From: Paenibacillus gyeongsangnamensis
Lineage (GTDB): Bacteria; Bacillota; Bacilli; Paenibacillales; NBRC-103111
NCBI RefSeq assembly: GCF_027533625.1
Contig: NZ_JAQAGZ010000004.1
Coordinates: 1 to 64,000, forward strand
DNA: 64,000 bases
Reading direction: 5' to 3'
The notes beneath the pieces were generated by a model. That model was not told where the DNA came from and made no database searches. It was given only the letters and a program-made list of their open reading frames with translations. The translations under genes and the position numbers were made by a program. Positions 1-7,101 of the stretch are shown here, piece after piece (positions within the stretch are counted from its first letter, which is position 1; the number at the start of each line of letters is the position of its first letter).

Positions 1-205
1 TTGCGAGGCCTTTTTAACGACGCGGCAGGATTCACTTTATGTTACGGCCTGGCATGTTGCTTGCCCTGTCTCTGACAGGTACTTCCGTCGATGCGCTTCT
101 ACGTACTGCTTTCGCTATACGTAGGCATCCTAGCTACGCGGGGGCTTGGTCCCTCCCGCGACCGGACTTTCACCGGCAAGAAGATGCGTGCCTCTGGGCA
201 CGCTC
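1..205 (-). mobile_element. Group II intron 5' end (domain I), partial
   Basis: Read on the minus strand, the stretch begins near 201-205 with a GC-rich hairpin (arms 186-192 and 197-203). It continues with the GGTGAAAGTCC motif and a GTAGCTAGG-like segment, the layout of the 5' part of bacterial group II intron RNA; it resembles what I recall of class C introns such as that of Oceanobacillus iheyensis. It lies just downstream of an intrinsic terminator on the same strand, the usual target of group IIC introns. The rest, including any reverse transcriptase, would lie left of the window. The exact 5' boundary (201-209) is not fixed. The long open frame on the plus strand here is a shadow. Confidence 0.62.
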
Positions 206-208
206 AAC

Positions 209-242
209 GAAAAAAAACACTAAAGCCATCATCGCTTTAGTG
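209..242 (-). terminator. Intrinsic terminator, likely intron target
   Basis: A perfect 9-bp stem CACTAAAGC/GCTTTAGTG (218-226 and 234-242) with a 7-nt loop is followed on the minus strand by eight T residues (210-217). The stop codon of the 22-codon mini-gene lies inside the stem. The group II intron begins a few bases further on. Confidence 0.85.
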
Positions 243-305
243 TCTCGCACGGGTGATCATATGAAATAAGGAAAACGGCCCGTCAGGCGCCAAAATATCC
301 CTCAT
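237..305 (-). CDS. Possible 22-residue peptide mini-gene
   Basis: An ATG at 305 preceded by GGAAGGGGTG opens a 22-codon frame (begins MRDILAPDGPF) that ends inside the terminator stem. A sigma-A-like promoter sits at proper distance upstream. Promoter, ribosome site, short frame and terminator together make a complete minimal transcription unit. I recognise no family. It may be a true small peptide, or the start of a longer gene whose middle was deleted. Coding status is unproven. Confidence 0.35.
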   Translation of the reverse strand: MRDILAPDGPFSLFHMITRARH

Positions 306-337
306 TTGCTTTCACCCCTTCCATTTTTTATCAATTT

Positions 338-366
338 ATTGTATCCAATGATCCAAGAAAACGCAA
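338..366 (-). promoter_or_regulatory. Sigma-A promoter for the mini-gene
   Basis: Minus strand: -35 TTGCGT (361-366), 17-nt spacer, -10 TACAAT (338-343). The predicted transcript starts about 25 nt before the ATG at 305. Confidence 0.5.
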
Positions 367-422
367 CGACTTCTTTCGAGCAACCAGTACCATCCTGTAG
401 GCCGAGCTTTAGCCGGCCGCTC

Positions 423-572
423 TCAAGTCATTATTCTAAAATTCCGCTCCTCGATGCTCTCTTGAATCGCCTCGTTGACCTTGTGGCCATCCCCCCATAA
501 CAGGGAGCGGATCATCAAACGTTCCGTTTCAAACCGATCGGGAAAGGTAAGTAAAATCGGATTCATGGCCAT
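423..572 (-). pseudogene. Truncated GNAT N-acetyltransferase
   Basis: The 49-residue frame starts at an ATG with GGAGG at good spacing and reads RFETERLMIRS followed by GDG..VNEAIQESIEE. This is the N-terminal beta-strand and helix of RimJ/RimL-type GNAT acetyltransferases, which are normally about 170-190 residues. The frame stops before the acetyl-CoA binding core and no continuation was found downstream. Its own promoter is still visible. It is therefore a dead 5' fragment, probably cut by the same events that left the intron and mini-gene beside it. Confidence 0.7.
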
Positions 573-607
573 GGACGATCCTCCATTTATGGAATATGAT
601 TCCAAAT

Positions 608-637
608 ATAGTAACACAGGACGCCGCGGCCCTACAA
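608..637 (-). promoter_or_regulatory. Promoter of the truncated GNAT gene
   Basis: Minus strand: -35 TTGTAG (632-637), 18-nt spacer, -10 TACTAT (608-613), about 35 nt before the start codon at 572. Confidence 0.4.
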
Positions 638-694
638 CCCTTTTTTAATCATACTGGAATTATCGGTTCAATATACCAAATCGGCTGAGAAGCT

Positions 695-731
695 AGTTAC
701 TTCCATGTAACTCCCGAACCTGAAGGTAACT
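695..731. promoter_or_regulatory. GTTAC/GTAAC repeat, possible operator
   Basis: Three related half-sites, AGTTAC (695-700), GTAACT (707-712) and GGTAACT (725-731), the first two inverted, lie just upstream of the predicted -35 of the aldo/keto reductase. HxlR-family regulators such as YodB bind TTAC/GTAA repeats near redox enzyme genes, so this is a candidate operator. No HxlR gene is in the window. Confidence 0.35.
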
Positions 732-752
732 AAGTCAATTCCATTTCAGCAA

Positions 753-781
753 TTACATTAACTTCCTATTGTTTCTATAAT
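753..781 (+). promoter_or_regulatory. Sigma-A promoter
   Basis: -35 TTACAT (753-758), exactly 17 nt, -10 TATAAT (776-781), upstream of the aldo/keto reductase start at 828. Confidence 0.65.
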
Positions 782-827
782 TAAGAAAGGTTGTACTAAT
801 TCATTAATTCGAGGAGGCTCTTACCTG

Positions 828-1767
828 ATGCAATACCGGAGACTTGGCAACAGCGGACTTAAAGTCAGCGAAATCAGCTTAGGCAGCTGGCTTACTTATG
901 GCGGATATGTCGGCGACGACCCTGCCGTTAAATCGATTGAACAAGCCTATGACCTGGGCGTGAATTTCTTTGATACCGCCAATATGTACGAACGCGGCGA
1001 AGCGGAGAAAGTGATGGGCAAAGCCCTCTCCCAATACCGCAGAGATTCCTATGTGCTTGCAACCAAAGTTTTCTATAAAATGGGCGAAGGACCGAATGAC
1101 CGCGGCTTGTCCCGCAAGCATATTATGGAGCAGTGCGAAGCAAGTTTGAAACGCCTCGGTACGGATTATATCGATATCTACTACTGCCATCGCTACGATC
1201 CGGAAACGCCGCTGGAGGAAACCCTCCGTGCATTAGACGACCTGGTAACGCAAGGCAAGGTACTGTATATCGGCGTCAGCGAGTGGAACCGGCACAAATC
1301 GTCGAAGCTTATGCGATCGCAGGCCAGCTCCTGCTGGATAAGATCATCGTGAACCAACCGGTGTACAATATGTTCCAGCGTTACATCGAGAAAGAAATCA
1401 TTCCTCTCGGCAAAAGCAAAGGCTTCGGCCAAGTGGTTTTCTCTCCTTTGGCGCAAGGCCTGCTCACAGGCAAATACCGCGTCGGTCAGCCGGTTCCGCC
1501 GGACAGCCGTGCCGCGAGCAAAAATTGGGGCGAGCGTCAGTTGAAGGAGTCCAACCTGATTAAGGTAGAGCAGCTCAGCAAAATCGCTGACGAGCTTGGC
1601 ATTAAAGTTTCCCAGCTGGCGATTGCCTGGATCCTTCGCCAAGATAACGTGGCAAGTGCACTTGTCGGCGCGAGCCGTCCGGAGCAAGTGGTGAGAACTG
1701 CGCGGCTTCCGGCATTCAGCTGTCCGACGATGTACTGCAATCGATCGAAGAGATTCTTCAGAACTAA
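828..1767 (+). pseudogene. Aldo/keto reductase with two frameshifts
   Basis: The first frame (828 to about 1285) gives a normal aldo/keto reductase N-terminus, with MQYRRLGNSGLKVSEISLG, the FFDTANMY catalytic Asp/Tyr segment, ATK and the catalytic-His segment CHR. Homology then continues in another frame from about 1288 (PAQIVEAYAIAGQ) to about 1690 (GASRPEQV), then in a third (ENCAASGIQLSDDVLQSIEEILQN) to a stop at 1765. Each shift equals loss of one base; restoring both gives about 313 residues, the normal length of KvBeta/YghZ-like reductases. RBS GAGGAGG precedes the ATG. It is either a recent pseudogene or a double sequencing error. Confidence 0.8.
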
Positions 1768-1774
1768 AGCAAGA

Positions 1775-1815
1775 ACGGGAAACCCGGTGCCGCGGCTCTT
1801 GGTTTCCCGTTTTTA
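1775..1815 (+). terminator. Intrinsic terminator after aldo/keto reductase
   Basis: Perfect 10-bp stem ACGGGAAACC (1775-1784) / GGTTTCCCGT (1801-1810) followed by TTTTATT. Confidence 0.8.
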
Positions 1816-1829
1816 TTAAGATTAGATTT

Positions 1830-2170
1830 CATCCACCAAGGCGCGTCCGGACCCACCTCGGCTGCAGTAAGCGGATTTCTGGGCACGTACTTTCGTTCAT
1901 TCGTCCCCTCCGACACAACATAGGAAGAAGAATCGAGCACCCAGCTGGATCGTCCGGTGAACACGGCCTTGTCCTGAGTCACGGCACGGATTGTAATCGG
2001 TGCTTCCGGAGTGGCCTGCTCACGGAGGACGAAAGGCGCCTCGCGGTCGTACAATCCGTCATTAGATGTCGATCGTCGTACCCGGCACTGCATACTCAAG
2101 CGCTTCGGCCAGCTCCTCGCATGAGCTTACTTGAATGGCTTTTACGACGCGCCCGCCGGAGAAATGAACA
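1830..2170 (-). pseudogene. Polysaccharide lyase family 6-like remnant
   Basis: One minus-strand frame reads VSSCEELAEALEYAVPGTTI down to about 2065. A shifted frame continues NDGLYDREAPFVLR, then TPEAPITIRA and FTGRSSWVLDSSSYVV. This is the first coil of chondroitinase B/alginate lyase (PL6) parallel beta-helix proteins: sequence-entry helix, PGTTI turn, G-Y strand and PITIRA rung. Only about 110 of some 450-750 residues remain, with a frameshift and no downstream domain. It has no obvious RBS or promoter. The family call rests on motif resemblance only. Confidence 0.5.
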
Positions 2171-2184
2171 ATCCTAACTTCTAT

Positions 2185-2213
2185 TTGGCTAATTCTCACC
2201 TTTCGTTTATAAT
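2185..2213 (+). promoter_or_regulatory. Sigma-A promoter
   Basis: -35 TTGGCT (2185-2190), 17 nt, -10 TATAAT (2208-2213), upstream of the small basic protein gene at 2247. Confidence 0.6.
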
Positions 2214-2246
2214 TTTGTTATCTCACCATTCAAGGAGGAAATTCCC

Positions 2247-2465
2247 ATGTCCCGAAGCGAAGCCAAGAAGAAACGAATGAAGCGTTCCCAGGAAGGCGGG
2301 CGGAATCCCGAGCTCAACCGATTGACCTGGAACGGCGTCCGGCCGGTTGAGAAAACGACTCCCACCCTATCCGAAAGCAAACGAAAAAGCGAAACCAAGC
2401 ACAAGAGGCAATGGAATCCATCCCATGACGGAGATCGGATTCCATTTTTATTATCCGTCTCCTAA
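2247..2465 (+). CDS. Small basic conserved hypothetical protein
   Basis: A 72-residue, lysine/arginine-rich protein with a strong RBS (AAGGAGG) 9 nt before the ATG. The pattern EAKKKRMKR..GGRNPELNRL.WNGV.P..KTTPTL resembles short uncharacterised proteins I recall from Paenibacillus; function unknown. The intrinsic terminator stem overlaps the last 15 or so codons, so the C-terminus is either encoded through the terminator or extended by a small frame change compared with relatives. It has its own promoter and terminator, so it is a monocistronic gene. Confidence 0.6.
   Translation: MSRSEAKKKRMKRSQEGGRNPELNRLTWNGVRPVEKTTPTLSESKRKSETKHKRQWNPSHDGDRIPFLLSVS
2411..2452 (+). terminator. Intrinsic terminator overlapping the small gene
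   Basis: Stem ATGGAATCC (2411-2419) / GGATTCCAT (2437-2445) followed by TTTTATT. Confidence 0.65.
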
Positions 2466-2547
2466 GCTTCAGGTCGTAGGATTACCATGTTTTGTTAATC
2501 GTTTGATATAATGTAATTAGATCTGAATCTAAGGAGATGAATATCGC

Positions 2548-3483
2548 ATGCTGGATAAGAAACGCTTGGGCAAAACCGATTTGACCGTAAATCCGGTCGG
2601 ACTTGGGGCTAACGCGGTAGGCGGGCATAATATTTATCCGAATCTGAATGAAGAGACTGGAAAAGAGGTCGTTCGCACGGCGCTCGAGAACGGAATGAAC
2701 TTTATCGATACGGCTTATATTTACGGGCCTGAACGCTCGGAGCAATTGATTGGCGAGGTCATCAAGGAACGCGGCGACCGGCAGAACGCCGTCATTGCGA
2801 CGAAGGGCGCGCATAAATTCGTTGACGGCAAGGTGGTTAAGGACAACTCCCCGGCATTCTTGAAGGCTTCGGTAGAAGGGAGCTTGCGTCGGCTTCAAAC
2901 CGACTATATCGATCTGTACTATATCCATTTCCCGGACGACGATACGCCGAAGGACGAAGCCGTAGGCGCTTTGAAGCGGTTGAAGGACGAAGGCAAAATC
3001 AGAGCGATAGGCGTATCCAACTTCTCGATCGATCAGCTGCGGGAAGCCAATAAGGACGGCTATGTGGACGTGCTGCAATCGGAATATAATTTGTTCAAGC
3101 GAGGCGTGGAGCGAGAGATTTTACCGTATTGCGCGGAGCAGAGCATTTCCTTCGTGCCTTATTTTCCGCTCGCGGCCGGATTGTTGGGAGGAAAATACAC
3201 CAAGGATACGACCTTTGAGGACGGACGGTCGAGAAACCCGATGTTCCAGGGAGAAGCGTTCGAACGCAATCTGGAGAAGGTGGACCGGCTCTGGGACATT
3301 GCGTATGCCAAGCAGGCTGAAGTCGCTCATGTCGTACTCGCATGGTATTTGACCCGGGACGCGATCGATGCCCTTATTCCCGGTGCGAAGAAGCCGGAGC
3401 AGGTAACGAATAATTTGAAGACACTCCAGGTTCAATTGACTCCGGAAGAAGTGGATGCCATCGACCGGATATTCCGTCCGTAG
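2548..3483 (+). CDS. Aldo/keto reductase, IolS/YqkF-like
   Basis: This intact 311-residue reductase follows TAAGGAG at good spacing. It would use NADPH to reduce an aldehyde or ketone substrate in the cytoplasm; the substrate is unknown. The catalytic tetrad is visible: Asp54 and Tyr59 (FIDTAYIYG), Lys86 (IATKGAH) and His127 (YYIHFP). The C-terminal [11 protein letters not shown] segment is the NADP-binding signature. A TATAAT -10 lies at 2507-2512 without a convincing -35. It is the second of three aldo/keto reductases in the window and the only fully intact one in the left third. Confidence 0.88.
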   Translation: MLDKKRLGKTDLTVNPVGLGANAVGGHNIYPNLNEETGKEVVRTALENGMNFIDTAYIYGPERSEQLIGEVIKERGDRQNAVIATKGAHKFVDGKVVKDNSPAFLKASVEGSLRRLQTDYIDLYYIHFPDDDTPKDEAVGALKRLKDEGKIRAIGVSNFSIDQLREANKDGYVDVLQSEYNLFKRGVEREILPYCAEQSISFVPYFPLAAGLLGGKYTKDTTFEDGRSRNPMFQGEAFERNLEKVDRLWDIAYAKQAEVAHVVLAWYLTRDAIDALIPGAKKPEQVTNNLKTLQVQLTPEEVDAIDRIFRP

Positions 3484-3583
3484 CTTGCTACCGGTACAGG
3501 AATCATGCCTAGGCTTGCTTTTTACCGTAAACCATTGTTGCCGCACGCACAAAATTTTCATCCGCTCTGCGGAAGTAATGTGC

Positions 3584-3589
3584 TATAAT
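3584..3589 (+). promoter_or_regulatory. Extended -10 promoter for the EamA gene
   Basis: TGCTATAAT is an extended -10 (TGn-TATAAT at 3581-3589). A small palindrome TCCGC/GCGGA (3561-3573) lies in the spacer region, and the transcript would carry a CAGGCC/GGCCTG hairpin (3600-3627) before the start codon. Confidence 0.45.
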
Positions 3590-3672
3590 ACGATTCATGC
3601 AGGCCTTCGGCGGAACCCCGGGGCCTGTTCTCGTGAAGAAATCGACACACAGCTAAGATGGGAGCGGCCGTA

Positions 3673-4617
3673 GTGGAAAGCGCAAAGAAATTTATTTATG
3701 TGGTATTAGCCTTCGTCGTCGTATCTTGGGGCCTGAATATCGTGATGGTCAAATTTTTGACGGAAACGACGCCTCCCTTCCTGGTAGCTGCGGTACGCAT
3801 GCCGCTTGCGGGGCTGGCTCTTCTTCCGTTCGCGGTACGCAAATACGGATGGTATAAGCCGAATCCGAAGCAGTGGATCCTGCTGACGCTCGTAGGGATA
3901 ACGTCCATCTTCATCCACCAGCTGTTCCTCGCCTCCGGCGTCGAGATGACCACCGCTACGAACGCTTCGCTCATTCTGGGTCTCAATCCGCTTACAACGG
4001 CGCTGCTTGCATCTCTATTCGTCGGCGAAAAAATGACGCTTCGCTTATCCTTGGGCATTGCCGCAGGCTTCACAGGCGTCGTGATCGTGGTCTTGTCCAG
4101 CGGAGGGGAAACTCCGGTCGCATTATCCGGCTGGGGCGATCTGATCATGTTCATTTCCATGCTGGGATATGTGGTCGGAGGGCTGCTGATCAAGACGGTA
4201 TCGTCAACGAACATTCCTACCCTCGTCATTACCGCATACTCCACCCTGATCGGCGGATTGATGCTCAATGTCGGAGCGTTCATGAAATACGGGGCTTCCG
4301 CCTACGGTCAAGTTCATTTCAGCGGAATCGGCTGGGTCGTCATGCTGCTTTCTGCCTGGGTCGCCTCTTCTCTAGGCACTCTGGGCTGGAATCACGGCAT
4401 CAAGCTGCTGGGAGCCAATAAAACGGCCATGTTCATTAACGGGATGCCGTTTGCCAGCATTGTCGGAGCCGTAATTTTCCTGAACGAGCGAATCCATTGG
4501 ATTCATGTGCTGGCTTTTGCCTTAACTACGCTTGGAATCGTGATCGGCACTTTACAGTCCCGGGGGAACGCACGGAGCAAAACGGAACCGCCGCTTGTAA
4601 CCACCGGCTCCAGATAG
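3673..4617 (+). CDS. EamA/DMT-family transporter
   Basis: A 314-residue polytopic membrane protein with about ten hydrophobic segments in two five-helix repeats, the EamA (RhaT/YdcZ-like) drug/metabolite transporter fold. The first repeat begins AFVVVSWGLNIVMVKF, and GLNPLTTALLASLFVGE is typical of helices 3-4. Members export amino acids, nucleosides or other metabolites, and the substrate cannot be read from sequence. I chose GTG 3673 because GGGAG lies 8-9 nt before it, whereas the in-frame ATG at 3658 has no ribosome site. Confidence 0.85.
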   Translation: MESAKKFIYVVLAFVVVSWGLNIVMVKFLTETTPPFLVAAVRMPLAGLALLPFAVRKYGWYKPNPKQWILLTLVGITSIFIHQLFLASGVEMTTATNASLILGLNPLTTALLASLFVGEKMTLRLSLGIAAGFTGVVIVVLSSGGETPVALSGWGDLIMFISMLGYVVGGLLIKTVSSTNIPTLVITAYSTLIGGLMLNVGAFMKYGASAYGQVHFSGIGWVVMLLSAWVASSLGTLGWNHGIKLLGANKTAMFINGMPFASIVGAVIFLNERIHWIHVLAFALTTLGIVIGTLQSRGNARSKTEPPLVTTGSR

Positions 4618-4629
4618 CATCCACATATT

Positions 4630-4664
4630 GAAGAGCGGACTGCCGTGAGCAGCCGCTCTTCTTC
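4630..4664. terminator. Terminator-like hairpin between convergent genes
   Basis: Perfect 9-bp stem GAAGAGCGG (4630-4638) / CCGCTCTTC (4653-4661) between two convergent genes. The T-tracts are weak on both strands. Confidence 0.5.
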
Positions 4665-4669
4665 CATGA

Positions 4670-5680
4670 TTAGGGATGAATCCATCCGAGCTCCATGCAC
4701 GGATCGCCGTTTCGAATCGCGTACACATTGGATTCCAGCCATTGGCGCTGTTGATCGTTCGCATTCGGCCGGCTCCACGCGTCGAACAAAATAAGACAAA
4801 GCTCGCAGCGTCTCCGTTCGATAAATAACGGCAGCCGCGCCCATGGACCGGGAGCCTGCTCGTGCTTGCGCCGGTATCCGGTCATGAACCGGCGGAGCAT
4901 GGATCCGGCAAATTCCGAAATTCGCTGTGAATCGGTCTCCGGCTGACCCCAGTTGCCGAATACCGAGGAATAGTAGACGGCAATCGCAATGTCATGCACG
5001 AAAAAATCGTAACCGGCATCATCGAAATCAAACGCGGTTATTGTTCCTTCGTCTACAAAAAAATTGCCGTTATGCAAATCCCGATGACATAACCCGTAAA
5101 TATCCGGCGTCCGGTCCATCGATTGAATCAAGCTTTCCGTTTCTTTGTACTTCTCCCAGACGTCGAGCTTCTCCTTAGGCCAGGCTGGTGACGGCTGGTA
5201 CAAGTTTGGGTCTGCGGACGACCTTGGCTCTACACCGGCCGGAACGGTATATTTCTTGGTCAGCGCATGCATGCTGCCGGTCAGCTCTCCCCATGCTTCG
5301 AACAGCTCCGGACCCCATTCCTCGCATCCGCCTCTCACCTTACGCCCCGGCGCTTTATCCCAGAGTGTCAATGTAAAATAACCTTCTCCCCGGTCGATCC
5401 TTTCTAACAAACTCCCTGACGGAAACAGCAAAGGTCTGCATACACTTACACCCTCAGACGCCAAGTAACGGACCCAATGCTGCTCGGAGGCAAGCTGCTC
5501 TTCCGACCGGTGGGAGCTGTGCGAAATTCGCAGGATCCCGCTGCTCCCGGAATCCATTAGGTATTCATAAATGACATTCTCGAATCCGCCGATATGGCGA
5601 AGCCGCTCCGCCGGGAGCTGCAGACGGTCCGCAGCGACGATCCGGATTTCCTCGCTAGCTTCTTTATGCCAGTCCTTCAT
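4670..5680 (-). CDS. APH-family phosphotransferase
   Basis: A 336-residue protein of the aminoglycoside phosphotransferase/choline kinase-like superfamily. The catalytic loop reads LCHRDLHNGNFFV (Asp and Asn of the HxDxxxxN motif), followed by the metal-binding Asp in FDFDDAGYDFFVHDIAI. The N-terminal lobe carries the GGFENVIYEY nucleotide loop. Relatives phosphorylate small molecules such as homoserine, fructosamines or drugs; the substrate is unknown. I prefer the ATG at 5680 (AGAGG upstream) to the longer frame at 5749, which has no ribosome site. Confidence 0.8.
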   Translation of the reverse strand: MKDWHKEASEEIRIVAADRLQLPAERLRHIGGFENVIYEYLMDSGSSGILRISHSSHRSEEQLASEQHWVRYLASEGVSVCRPLLFPSGSLLERIDRGEGYFTLTLWDKAPGRKVRGGCEEWGPELFEAWGELTGSMHALTKKYTVPAGVEPRSSADPNLYQPSPAWPKEKLDVWEKYKETESLIQSMDRTPDIYGLCHRDLHNGNFFVDEGTITAFDFDDAGYDFFVHDIAIAVYYSSVFGNWGQPETDSQRISEFAGSMLRRFMTGYRRKHEQAPGPWARLPLFIERRRCELCLILFDAWSRPNANDQQRQWLESNVYAIRNGDPCMELGWIHP

Positions 5681-5808
5681 GCGGCAGCCTCTTTCCCTAA
5701 CGTCGTTAGACGTTTCAATAATGTGAAAATGATCAGTATATTTCACCATGATTTTACCATTTTATATCAAATGGTTGTGAGGAAAGTTTGGCTAAGGATC
5801 AAATTATC

Positions 5809-6864
5809 CTACGCGTGCAAGGCGGCCTGTCTCTTATAAAGATCCTCGAGCACCAGGCACGCCATCGCTTCCACAACGGGCACGATGCGCGGGCAGATGC
5901 AAGGATCGTGCCGACCGCGGGTTTCGATAATTCGTTCGGCTCCCGAGGTATCCAGCGTTTTTTGAGGAACCGAGATGGACGAAGTCGGCTTGACCGCAAC
6001 CCGGAATACAATTTCCTGTCCGGTGCTGATGCCTCCAAGGATGCCTCCCGCGTGATTGCTAAGAAATCCCGACCGGTCCATGGCGTCGTTATGCTCGCTT
6101 CCCAGCATATCCGCTACGGCGAACCCCGCCCCGAATTCCACCCCTTTGATCGAGCCGATCGACAGCATCGCTTTGGCCAGCTCGGCATCCAGCTTATCGA
6201 ATACGGGCTCTCCCAGTCCCGGAATCACCCCTTGAATCCGGCATTCCACAATGCCTCCGCAGCTATCCCCGATCGAGGATAGCTGCTTGATTTTGTCCGC
6301 CATGCGTGCAGCCGCCTCCGGGTCGCAGGCTCTGACTTCGTTGCGCTCGATCTCGGACTCATCGAACGTTCGGCAAGCAATCCCGCCGATCACTTTCGTA
6401 TAAGCGAGGACGCGTACGCCTCTTAGTTCCAGCATTTTGCGGGCGACGGCTCCTGCCGCGACCCGTCCGGCCGTTTCCCGGCCCGAAGCTCTTCCGCTTC
6501 CGCGGTAATCCCGGATCCCGTATTTCTTCAGGTACGTAAAATCCGCATGACCCGGGCGAAAATGATGCCGGATATCGTCATACGCCTCCGGCCGCATATC
6601 TTTATTATGCAGCATAATAAACAGCGGGGTGCCGGTCGTTTTCCCTTCGAATATTCCCGAAAGGATGCGGATGACATCGTACTCCTTTCTTGGGGAGGTA
6701 ACGGACGATTGTCCGGGCTTTCTCCTGTCCATTTGCGCTTGGATGTATAGCTCATTAAGCTCCACACCGGGCGTGACGCCGTCCACGACGACGCCCACCG
6801 CCTCGCCGTGCGATTCTCCGAAGGTCGTTATTTTGAATATTTCGCCATACGTATTGCCTGACAT
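5809..6864 (-). CDS. aroC: Chorismate synthase
   Basis: A 351-residue enzyme making chorismate from EPSP with reduced FMN, the last shikimate step. FGESHG near residues 15-20, the RRKPGQS segment, HFRPGHAD and RASGRETAGRVAAGAVA are diagnostic. It is shorter than the roughly 390-residue Bacillus form and looks like the compact bacterial type. RBS GGGAGTG precedes the ATG. It lies downstream of a T-box-controlled aminotransferase on the same strand, 237 bp away, and seems to have its own promoter, so aromatic amino-acid synthesis is the likely context (inference). Confidence 0.95.
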   Translation of the reverse strand: MSGNTYGEIFKITTFGESHGEAVGVVVDGVTPGVELNELYIQAQMDRRKPGQSSVTSPRKEYDVIRILSGIFEGKTTGTPLFIMLHNKDMRPEAYDDIRHHFRPGHADFTYLKKYGIRDYRGSGRASGRETAGRVAAGAVARKMLELRGVRVLAYTKVIGGIACRTFDESEIERNEVRACDPEAAARMADKIKQLSSIGDSCGGIVECRIQGVIPGLGEPVFDKLDAELAKAMLSIGSIKGVEFGAGFAVADMLGSEHNDAMDRSGFLSNHAGGILGGISTGQEIVFRVAVKPTSSISVPQKTLDTSGAERIIETRGRHDPCICPRIVPVVEAMACLVLEDLYKRQAALHA

Positions 6865-6888
6865 GATTCATCACTCCCGGTTTCGTCC

Positions 6889-6934
6889 ATTGAATGGTTT
6901 GAATTGGCTTTATTATAAGCCCCGGCCATTCAAT
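6889..6934. promoter_or_regulatory. aroC promoter within an inverted repeat
   Basis: Minus strand: a TTATAAT -10 (6912-6917) with a possible TTCATC -35 18 nt upstream. Perfect 9-bp arms ATTGAATGG (6889-6897) and CCATTCAAT (6926-6934) flank the -10, so a repressor or an RNA hairpin at this spot could control aroC. Confidence 0.45.
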
Positions 6935-7101
6935 AGATGAAATCGAAATATTGCAATCATGATATAGATACTATTTATATCAAAATTAAAAAGACAAGAT
7001 GTTTTACTATCCCGGGGCTCATCGTACCGTGATGGCTGCTCCCATCGAGCCTACGCAATCCGTGTCTCCTCCAAAGTTTGCGTTCTTGTGAAATTTACCT
7101 T

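Noticed and set aside
39..269. Plus-strand 76-codon open frame at the left edge
   Set aside because: It lies opposite the group II intron RNA and terminator, has no ribosome site, and its open frame follows from GC-rich structure.
2482..3078. Long minus-strand frame of 198 codons
   Set aside because: It is the mirror of the conserved aldo/keto reductase frame and shows no ribosome site or family motif.
3600..3627. Riboswitch in the EamA leader
   Set aside because: Only one short hairpin is visible and no known aptamer consensus or terminator was recognised.
6935..7101. Short peptide gene after GGAGGAGACACGGATTG on the minus strand
   Set aside because: The frame is under 25 codons from a TTG, has no terminator or promoter of its own, and lies just past the aminotransferase stop.
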